Shown here one piece after another: positions 56,100 through 64,000 of a DNA stretch of 64,000 bases. The notes below the pieces were generated by a model, which was not told where the DNA came from, searched no databases, and saw nothing but the letters and a program-made list of their open reading frames with translations. Each line of letters begins with the position of its first letter. Position 1 is the stretch's first letter. This DNA comes from Anaspis maculata (taxonomy: Eukaryota > Arthropoda > Insecta > Coleoptera > Scraptiidae): contig OX421966.1 in NCBI GenBank assembly GCA_949128115.1, positions 64,415,416-64,479,415 of the forward strand. The letters are read 5' to 3'. Both the position numbers and the translations under genes were made by a program.

Positions 56100-57493
56100 A
56101 GTTTTTGGACTGCACCGGTGCATAGGATCACAAGGAGAATTTTGACTATGCTGCGGAACGTGAAGTGCTTGTCTTTGGTCGATCCAAGAAGCGCAATGTA
56201 GCAGATTCCATTTGATCCCAATTCACGGAAGAACTGGCTTTCGTTCAACCAGAGAGCGGCTTATCTCAGTTCCACGTTCTCCTCTTCGGATTAGTGAACG
56301 TCACGCAGGCGCAAATTACCGGATGCAGTTTTAGGTTCCGATCTTGAGTCAAACATCTCTGTCTACCTTGATGTCATCATTGTGTCTGCATCCCTCAAGG
56401 AGCACGTGAATTATCTTTAGAAGGTTGCCGATCGTCTCCGAAAAATAAACTTCACTGTGAATTTCGAAAAATCCAGGTTTTTTCGAGAAAGTTTGCTTTC
56501 ACCGGTGCTTAGGATGAACCGAGGGATGAACGAAAAAAGTAGTCATTTCGACTATGCTGTGGAAAGTGAAGTGTTGATTTTTGGTCTATTCGAGAAGAGC
56601 AGTCTTGACAGATCCCATTAGATCCCGATTCAAGGAGAAGCGGGCTTCGTTCTGCCAGGAAGCGGATTATTCCTCTTCCGCGTTCTCTTCTTCCGATTAG
56701 TGTACATCACGCAGGCGCAAATGAGATTACCAGAAACAGTTTTAGGTTCCGACCTTGAGTCAAACATCTTTGTCTACCTTGATGATGTCATCATTGTGTC
56801 TTCATCTCTTGAGGAGCACGTGAGTCATCTCAAGGAGGTTGCCGATCGTCTCCGGAAAACAAACCTCACTGTGAACTTCGAAGAATCCAAGTTTTTCCGC
56901 AAAGGTTTGCTCTCATCGGCGCTCAGGATGAACGGAAAAAAGTTGTCATTTTGATTATGCTGTGGAACGTAAAGTGTTGATCTTTGATCGATTCGAGAAA
57001 AGCAGTCTGATAGATTCCATGAGATTCAGATTCAAGGAAAACGGGGTTCATCATCATGGCAGGAAGCGGATTATCCCAGTTCTCCGTTCTTCCCTTCGGA
57101 TTAGTGAACGTCGCGCAAGCGCAAAAAAGATTACCGGAAGTGGTTTTAAATTCCGATCTTAAGTCAAACATCCCTGTCTACCTTGAAGCTGTCATCATTA
57201 TGTCTTCATTCTTGAGGAACAGGGAGTCATCTCAAGGAGGTTGCCGATCGTCTCCGAGAAACAAACCTCACTGTGAACTACGAAAAATCCAAGTTTTTCC
57301 TGATAAGTTTGCTTTCACCGGCGCTTAGGATGAACGAAAAAAGTTATCATTTCGACTATCTGTGGAACGTAAAGTGTTGACCTTTGGTCGATTTGATAAC
57401 GGCAGTTTTCACAGACTCCATTAGATCCCGATTCAAGGAACAGCGGGCTTTGTTCTGCCAGGAAGCGGATTACTCCAGTTCCGCGTTCTCCCT
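56100..57493 (+). repeat. Tandem array of a gypsy RT segment, copies 1-4 (left part)
   Basis: One RT segment is repeated in direct order. Each unit codes for RVLPFGLVN-like, LGSDLESN, VYLDDVIIVSSSLEEHVSHL and KEVADRLRKTNLTVNFE residues (RT motifs around the catalytic YLDD). A FDYAVEREVLIFGRFEKSS-like linker follows and runs into the next copy. The landmark TTTTAGGTTCCG recurs near 56330, 56740 and 57144, so the period is about 405-411 bp. Copy 4 breaks at about 57493 inside the word CTCCCTT. Every copy has different stops or shifts (YLDV in copy 1, altered YLEA in copy 3), so none is functional. Confidence 0.85.
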
Positions 57494-57612
57494 TTACCTT
57501 ACCTCATTTTTGTTGTTTTGGCGGGTGTAATAGTAGTTTATCTACGACCACTATCGTAAGTTACCAATAGCACATGACTAACAATTCTAGTAAGTTGATC
57601 TTTACACACGGT

Positions 57613-57640
57613 CTTTACACACGGATAGCCGTGTGTAAAG
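57613..57640. repeat. Perfect 12-bp-stem hairpin
   Basis: CTTTACACACGG and CCGTGTGTAAAG surround ATAG. A further copy of the arm, TTTACACACGG, lies just upstream at 57601. Function unknown. Confidence 0.85.
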
Positions 57641-59289
57641 TGAGGCGATCGCACGGTTAGGGAATTTATGGTTAAAACTTGGTTCCAAAACTGTCAATGT
57701 GAAGTTGACGGCAAAGAAAATTTTCGAATGCCCATATGAAAAACGCCTACTTCTCCCTACACTTAAAAACCTTCCTATTGCGAAAATTCGCACTTGCAGG
57801 GCCGACCGCAGTCATGTCCTACGCACCAACATCTGTGAGGCAACTCTCTTATATTTTTACGGGCCGCAACTCCATGGAGGTGAGATGTAAGAACGACAAA
57901 ATCTTGTATAACTTTCGTTTGAAGACGGTTATTGTAAATTTATGAGTTATTTTATGATTTGCACTTACAGAGCTTCATTATTCCTTAATTTTACTAATGT
58001 GAATGGCGCCAGCAATTTACAAATTGAATCCTGTTCGAATTCATCAGCTGCACCCCGATATGTGCTGATATCAAGTGGGTAGGCAAGCAGCATGACGTGT
58101 CATTTTGACGGGTCGTCGGGTCAACAACTGTCAACTACAAAAGTGCCCCCTTCGACTTTTGTTGGTTACAATTTTCATCAGGTTTGTGAAGTCTTGCCCA
58201 TTTACTTACTTTCTAAATTACTAATTTACTGTTTAGAGGGTGGGCAACAACCGCAGCCACAACGAGGAACCTTGATAATGTAAAATCGACCACCTGTCCC
58301 AGCGCTTCGGCTTGTGATCTATTACTCAGTGTCCAGCTAAGCCATGGAGGCCTGCGAATTTCAGATTTTTGCCAGGTATGCACCTAAGTATACACTGTCG
58401 ATAGCCACCTAAACATTTGTGAGCAATGGGTCATTCTTATTTTCAGATTCTCAAAGAACAAACTTAGCATGAACTAAACCGGAGGAAGAAAACGTCGAGC
58501 CGATTGCAGAGCAAGAAGTTTCGAGAAAGCTATCGGAGCCGCCAAAGTTACCCCAGCCATCAGAACAACATGAACATCAATAATTTATTGTGCTTCAACT
58601 ATTGATATTCGATGCTTTATGAATAGTTTTGACTTTCAAGTGTAGTACCTAGTTGGATGTTCAAATGAGGTGTTACAAAAATCGACTTCCTCCAGTTTTA
58701 TTCAATACAACATCTCAACATTCATTTATTCTTAGAATGTGATGGGTTCGATTTAGGTATTTTTTGCACTACCTATATCAAATGCGTTATTTTACGACCT
58801 CAAAACAGGGCCTAAAGTGACTCTTTTTAGCCCTTGGGCAAAAAAGTCGTCATGGCAACGAGCGCTCTTGATCCGTCAGAGGAGACGTCACCTTCTATTT
58901 TGACGTAACTACTTGATGCGATGCAAAATGGACTTTAATTTGTAGGGAACACGAAAGACTACAAGAACAACAAAATTAGCACGTTTACATACCAAAACCA
59001 ATAAATACCTGTTTTATGCTAGTAAGCGATGGGGCCCCGGCAGCTAGGTACGTGCTCAAGATAGGTGATAGGTAACCTGCCACTCGTCCCTGCGATCTGG
59101 TAGGCTATGACCTGGTTAAATTTCAGGATGTCAAGCTGCTTTCTTAGGGCACAGCCTACCCCAATTCCGAATTTTGTTGATCGCATTGTAAATCGTGCGA
59201 CGTACAACCAAGTAATCAGCGCTGCCATGACAATTTTTCAACGACTCAATAACTCGAAATTTTCAGTCTTGCACTAGCCAGTGCAAAAA

Positions 59290-59425
59290 ACATTGTATGC
59301 ACCTTGGGCCTAAAGTGCGTTTTTCCCCTTGTGTTTGCTTCCCTCGGCCTACGGCCTCGGTCGCAATCTCGCACAGCGGGGGAAAAAAGTGGCACTTTAT
59401 GCCCATGGTACATAAATAACTATTG
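59290..59425. mobile_element. Small hairpin MITE with CCTCGGCCTACGGCCTCGG core
   Basis: Inverted arms GCCTAAAGTGCGTTTTTCCC and, on the other side, GGGGAAAAAAGTGGCACTTT surround the GC-rich core at about 59351-59370. No coding. Confidence 0.55.
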
Positions 59426-59898
59426 TAATTCAGAAGTTTTTAAGATCAGTAAATTCCTGCACCGCTGCACTTCTCTTCAATTTATTATGAGTATTTCGTA
59501 GTGGATTAGTTTAGTAACATCTATTTAAAATTTGAGCGAAATCGGTTGGATGGTTTCAAAGTTATGACCCTAGTTATGACGAAAGAACGATTTTTCCATT
59601 TTAACTTTGGAGGGCTGTATCTCCGTCATTATGCATTCCTAAAAATGGTTTGTGAATGCAGACTACTTATTTTCCGATTCTCTATTGATTGCCAAAGTTT
59701 TCGCACATAAACTCTGATCACCCTATTTTTTTCAAATTGAACTATTGTTGCTCAGAAGCTTCATTACCTGAATATTGAAGTAACCTACGCCAAAATATAG
59801 TGAGCATGAAACCATTCAATTCGACGCATCAATTATCAAAATTGGACAACAAATAACGGAGCTATGGGACTTTCTACTTGGAATGGTAGCCAGGGGAA

Positions 59899-59909
59899 GG
59901 GGGGGGGGG
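59899..59909. repeat. Run of 11 G
   Basis: Homopolymer just left of the next hairpin element; length may be uncertain in assembly. Confidence 0.8.
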
Positions 59910-59921
59910 TCGAAGATAAAG

Positions 59922-60062
59922 TATAGTACGGAACACGAGTAGTAAAGCAATTACGCACTCAGGGAAATACTACACTCGCTCGCTACGCTCGCTCGTGTGC
60001 AGCAACTTTTCCCTGCGTGCGTAATATGCTACTTACTACTCTTGTTACGTAATATACTATTA
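59922..60062. mobile_element. 140-bp hairpin MITE with CTCGCTCGCTACGCTCGCTCG-type core
   Basis: Arms TATAGTACGGAACACGAGTA and, inverted, TAGTATATTACGTAACAAGA; further inward ATTACGCACTCAGGG faces CCCTGCGTGCGTAAT. The core near 59976-59997 is GC-rich. Similar in plan to the MITE at 43537. Confidence 0.65.
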
Positions 60063-60405
60063 TGATACGAGTTGGCTGTAACATAAGTGGTTTTCAGACA
60101 CGACGCCAGAATTTGCAGAACGAGGGCGCAGCCCGAGTTCTGTAAGTGGCTGAGTGTCGGAAAATATCTTGTGTAACATGCCACGAGTGTTGTACAACAT
60201 TTTACGTGTTTTTTTCAGTGCAAATTGTGAAAATGTTGTGGTTTTCAAGGTTATTTTGACATTTTAAGTGTCAAATTAAGTACATGAACTGTAAAATTCA
60301 TATACAGCTTATATAAAAGTCTTTATATCTTAAGTATCAACCCAACAAACACGTTAATGTTAATTTTTGTACATAACAGCACGAATGAAGATTATGTTAT
60401 GTCCC

Positions 60406-60825
60406 CTTCGGATTAGTGAACAGGTGCAGCAGGTGCAAAAGAGATTACCGGGAGCAGTTTTAGGCTCCGATCTAAAACTGATAGGAAATTGATGATGTCA
60501 TCATTGTGTCTTCATCTCTTGAGGAGCACGTGAGTCATCTCAAGGAGGTTGCCGATCGTCTCCGAAAAAACAAACCCCACTGTGAACTCTGGAAAATCCG
60601 AGTTTTTCTGAAAAAGTTTGCTTTCACCAGCGCTTAGGATGACTGAGAAAAGTTGTCATTGCGACTATGCTGTGGAACGTGAAGTGTTGATCTTTGGTCG
60701 ATTTGAAAAGCGGGCTTCGTTCTGCCAGGAAACGGATTATTCCAGTTCCGCGTTCTCCCCTTCGGATTAGTGAACGTCACGCAGGCGCATAAGAGATTAC
60801 CGGAAGCAGTTTTAGGTTCTAGGTT
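60406..60825 (+). repeat. Tandem RT array, rest of copy 4 and start of copy 5
   Basis: Resumes at CGGATTAGTGAACAGG and has the RT words CATCATTGTGTCTTCATCTC and GAGGAGCACGTGAGTCATCT. The stretch leading into copy 5 starts near 60690 and breaks at AGTTTTAGGTTCT (about 60825), where the LINE begins. Part of the YLDD region in copy 4 is deleted. Confidence 0.82.
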
Positions 60826-63494
60826 ATGCTATAGTAAATGCCGAAGCTGTAACAAAAGTGACAAATTTCAAGGTTGACAACAGAATCGAATCAGACCATC
60901 AACCATTGAATGTCACACTCAAAGTGAAAATAAAAAATACCAGAGAGGCGAGGAAGATGAAAACAAGAATAATAGAGAATTGGAATGAGATTGGTATAAT
61001 GAAGTATAAGGAAAGATTGTCTAGAACCAAATTTGAAAATAAGAAAGATATACAAGATGAATGGAACGAGCTAATAGGGATAATGGATAAAGCAATAATG
61101 AGGGAGACAAAACAAACCGCGAAATGGAATGTGGGAAGGAATGAATGGTGGGATAAGGAATGCAGAGCAAAGAAAATCGAAGTGAGAAAACTATTGAGAA
61201 AGTGGAAAAAGGCAACTATAACAAAAGAAAAATTATTTACAAGAACTGAATTGATAGAAAAAAATGTGCAAAGATAAAAAATCGGCTAACGAGAAAAGGA
61301 CAGAAGAAAACTTCAAAAATATAAAAACTGAAGAAGAAGCGTGGGAATTCATCAATAAAGAACGTAAAACCAGACAGAAAATCAACGAAGAAATAAAAAT
61401 AGAAGACTGGAGACGACACTTCATGAACTTGTTGGAAGGAAAAGAAACACGCAGTCAGGATATCCGAGATGAGCAGATAGAAAGAGTGGAAGAGATTGAG
61501 GTAATGAGACTAATGAGCAGGGAAGAAGTGGAAGTTCAGATATCAAGACTAAAGAGAAAAAAAGCACCAGGATCAGATGGAATGTAAAATGAGGCATGGT
61601 TGAACGGAACGGAAGAGATAACTAATCAATTGACAAAACTACTGAACAGAGTGTGGAATGGAGCAGGGATACCAAAGAGCTGGAGAGAAGGAGTGATATG
61701 TCCGATTTTCAAGAAAGGAGATACGCTACAAATGAAAAACTACAGAGGAATAACCCTTCTCAACACAGCATAGAAGATTTACGCTATGGCACTAAACCAG
61801 AGACTGAAGGAAGAACTAGACAAAAAAAAGATCTTACCAGATGGACAGGCGGGGTTCAGAAGGGGAAGGTGTACGATGGATAATATCTATGTGCTAAATT
61901 ACGTCAACTAGAAGGAGCTGTTGAAGCCAGGAGGAAGGGTGATAGCGTTTTTTGCAGACCTTAAAGCGGCATTCGACAACGTAGAAAGGACGAAACTATG
62001 GAAACAGATGAGAAGAATTGGAATAGAAAGTAAGCTGGTTGACAGCATAGAAGAAATTCACCAGAAAACAGTGAGCATAGTGAGAGCAGGAGAAGAGGAA
62101 ACGACTCAATTCTGGACAGAAAAAGGACTGAGACAGGGATGCCCATTGAGCCCGACTTTGTTTTCGGTTTACATTGCTGATCTGGAGGAAGTGTTACGAA
62201 TGGGACAGGATGGGGAAGTGCTGGTGGGAAGTAGAAAAATATGGTCATTGGCATATGCAGACGACATAGTTCTCTTAGCTACCAAAGAAGAAGAGATGAG
62301 GCAGATGATGGAGAGATTTAGGAAATATTTGAACAAAAGAAAACTTGAACTCAACGTGGAAAAATCAAAAAGTATGATATTCAAAAAAGGACGTGGAAAA
62401 AAGAATAAAGAAGTTTGGAAATGGAATGAAGATATAGTTGAAGAAGTAAAAGAGTTCAAATATCTGGGATACAACTTGCAGAAAAATAACGGAACTGAAG
62501 CGCATATCAAAGAAACATGCAAGAAAGCAAACAAAGCCATGTGTTAAGTATGGGAAATAGGTGAGAGAAAATTCAAATATGCATACCGATTGAGATTGAT
62601 GATGTTCGACTCACTTGTTAAAAGCATTATGCTGTATGGAGTAGAAATCTGGGGATGGAAAGAACGAGAAAAAGTTGAAGGGCTGCAGATCAAGTACTTG
62701 AAATGGATTTTGGGACTGCAAAGGAATACGCCAAGCTACATTGTGTTGGAAGAAACGAAAAGGGACTTAATGAGAATAGAGATGGGAAAAAGAGCAGTGA
62801 AATTTGAATAGAAAATATGGCAATTGAGCGAGTGTGCGATACTGAAGGAGGCAGCGCGCGAGTCAAGAGAAAGTAGGGTCGAGACAGCAACATGGATAAA
62901 GGATAGAAAGCAATATTATGAGAGGAATGGAGCAAGTCTGGAGTGGACAGACATGAAGGTTGGGATAGGAGAAAGTATGATGGAGGAATTGAAGGGCAGG
63001 GATATGGAAGTGCCAAAGCAACTGCAGAGGTCAAGAATAGACAGCACGAGATACTGCGCAGTATATAAGAATATTATGGCGACAGATACACCCAAATACT
63101 TTACAAGTACAACATGTAGAGCAGGAATGAAGATTATTGCAAGATACAGATGTGGAAATGGTACTTTGGACAGTCAATTTTGGAGAAAGGAAGAGGACAG
63201 GAAGTGCAGAATATGCGAAATTGAAGAAGAAACAATAACTCACCTAAAAGGAACCTGTGGAGAAATTTTGAGAGACGGAAGAACGGAAAAGGAGATACTA
63301 AAAGAGGACGGAAGAGGTCTGGCATGGATGAGAAGAGTGGAGGAAGAAAGAAAAAAGAAGAAAAATACGAGCCGTTGAGTTTTCAATGAGCTGTAAGATT
63401 GTTTTTTTGAATTGTAATAAGGATAATAGTTGTGTTATGGCGGCAGCCATTCAAAGCTGTGAAGCAGGAATTAATAAATTGAATTGAATTGAAT
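60826..63494 (+). pseudogene. 5'-truncated LINE with endonuclease end, RT and C-terminal zinc motif
   Basis: Begins within the apurinic-type endonuclease: NRIESDHQPLNVTL holds its SDH motif. RT motifs follow: KAPGSDGM, NYRGITLLNTA, FFADLKAAFDNVERTKLW, GLRQGCPLSPTLFSVYIADL and AYADDIVLL (catalytic YADD at about 62254-62265), then LNVEKSKSMIFKKG. Later come YGVEIWGWKEREK and the CRICEIEEETITHLKGTC zinc-type motif (63206-63260). The 3' end is (TTGAA)n-like. LINE RT copies its RNA at a nick. Stops at about 61585, 62545 and 62809 and shifts near 61265 and 61890 inactivate it. It inserted into tandem RT copy 5, between GGTTC on both sides. Confidence 0.88.
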
Positions 63495-63540
63495 TGGTTC
63501 CGATCTTGAGCCAAACGCCTTCGTCTATCTTGTTTAATAT
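63495..63540 (+). repeat. Tandem RT array, end of copy 5
   Basis: GGTTCCGATCTTGAGCCAAA followed by CGTCTATCTTG picks up copy 5 just where it was cut at 60825. The array ends or degenerates after about 63540. Confidence 0.8.
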
Positions 63541-64000
63541 CGTTATTATTATTTTACGAGTTTCATAAGACGTAATATTGTGACACGGTAACTTTTGGGG
63601 CACGACGAGCTTGCGAAGAGTGCTGCAAAGAAAGGAATGTAACAATACGTCTCAATAAGCGCGTGTCATATCCTATTTTATCTACTTTATCCTGATCATT
63701 ACGCAGAAATTTGAAATTCCAGCTGCTGAAAATAAATTTTTTTGACACTTCGCGACTGACGTTCGCTCACTCTCTATAGCAACAAATATGCTTCTTTTCG
63801 ACACCGCTTTCAGTATCAGAAAGTGTCCATTGTTGAACCCGAAGTAGATAGATATTCATCTATTCCGGTACAAAGACGATAGTAACCAGGGACTGTAACT
63901 TGTAAAAATACTATTATTGCACCGACAGGAGGGATTTGACTCAACAGGAGCGTATTAATTTTTTTAAATACTTTGCTGTCAATTATTGCTCCTGATAGGT
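63541..64000. other. No gene recognised
   Basis: AT-rich DNA to the window end, with no recognised repeats or coding. Confidence 0.3.

Larger units (their letters stand above)
57494..60405. mobile_element. 2.9-kb insertion splitting tandem copy 4
   Basis: The array reads CCGCGTTCTCCCTT on the left and CCCCTTCGGATTAGTG on the right, so this block was inserted, with CCCTT-like sequence on both sides. I recognise no transposase. AATTTCAG, GCCAGGTATG and TTTTCAG near 58360-58450 look like splice sites. A short open stretch, EENVEPIAEQEVSRKLSEPP, runs to a TAA near 58580. These suggest decayed exons of unknown origin. Smaller hairpin elements lie inside (57613, 59305, 59922, 60062). Confidence 0.5.

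Noticed and set aside
56100..63540. CRISPR-like or satellite array because of the regular spacing.
   Set aside because: The unit is about 405 bp and codes for reverse transcriptase; there are no short repeats with spacers. No CRISPR array is expected or seen in this eukaryotic DNA.

Overview
The window is insect (arthropod) nuclear DNA. It holds spliced GT-AG genes, no operons and about 40% GC. Its transposon set is typical of insects: Ty3/gypsy, a probable Ty1/copia, Penelope-like and two kinds of LINE, an IS630/Tc1-mariner-type transposon with a DUF4817 head, tRNA-derived SINEs, a TTAA-flanked element and many foldback elements and MITEs. I could not fix the order of insect. Only one gene looks like a host protein gene: the last two visible exons of a C-type lectin (about 31-308 and 3800-4077). 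Nearly everything else recognisable is transposon sequence, mostly broken by stops, shifts and later insertions.

Layout. 1-4077: lectin exons separated by a 3.5-kb intron that carries a foldback element (365-3552, target duplication AATAT), itself hit by a 1.67-kb LTR-like insertion with a 77-bp minisatellite. 4078-7739: no gene recognised, one inverted-repeat element. 7740-13862: a gypsy pol remnant split by a Penelope-like inverted pair (8311-12326), which contains a LINE tail, which contains a long palindrome. 13863-15859: unassigned, one orphan ORF. 15860-17799: a foldback element of about 159-bp repeats (seven forward, four reversed). 17985-20165: two LINE remnants on the minus strand. 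20170-20565: a gypsy pol end. 20621-26388: a DUF4817/DDE transposon whose left and right terminal repeats were each invaded by a different long palindrome. 26389-29000: two gypsy remnants facing each other, with a MITE and a SINE. 29001-33774: mostly unassigned, with one 1.46-kb palindrome.

33775-35545: a gypsy remnant interrupted by the first of three related elements (34371-35116, 36829-37755, 40283-42906). These carry 16-bp-period minisatellites, in opposite orientation at the two ends in the second and third, and share about 60-bp GAGCCC-type internal repeats in the first and third. 43537-47400: unassigned DNA and a small MITE. 47561-53481: an almost complete gypsy-type LTR retrotransposon (227-bp LTRs, 5-bp target duplication ACATC), inserted into an older minus-strand retroelement and itself carrying two DNA-transposon remnants and a SINE. 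54061-56100: unassigned, with a TATA-like box. 56100-63540: a gypsy reverse-transcriptase segment repeated about five times in tandem (period about 400-411 bp), split by a 2.9-kb insertion and by a 5'-truncated LINE.

The pieces do not work together as a pathway. They form a layered record of insertions. The strongest leads are the 16-bp-minisatellite element family, the 159-bp-repeat foldback element, the tandem RT array and the unusual density of kilobase-scale palindromes, which could give long hairpin RNAs if transcribed.
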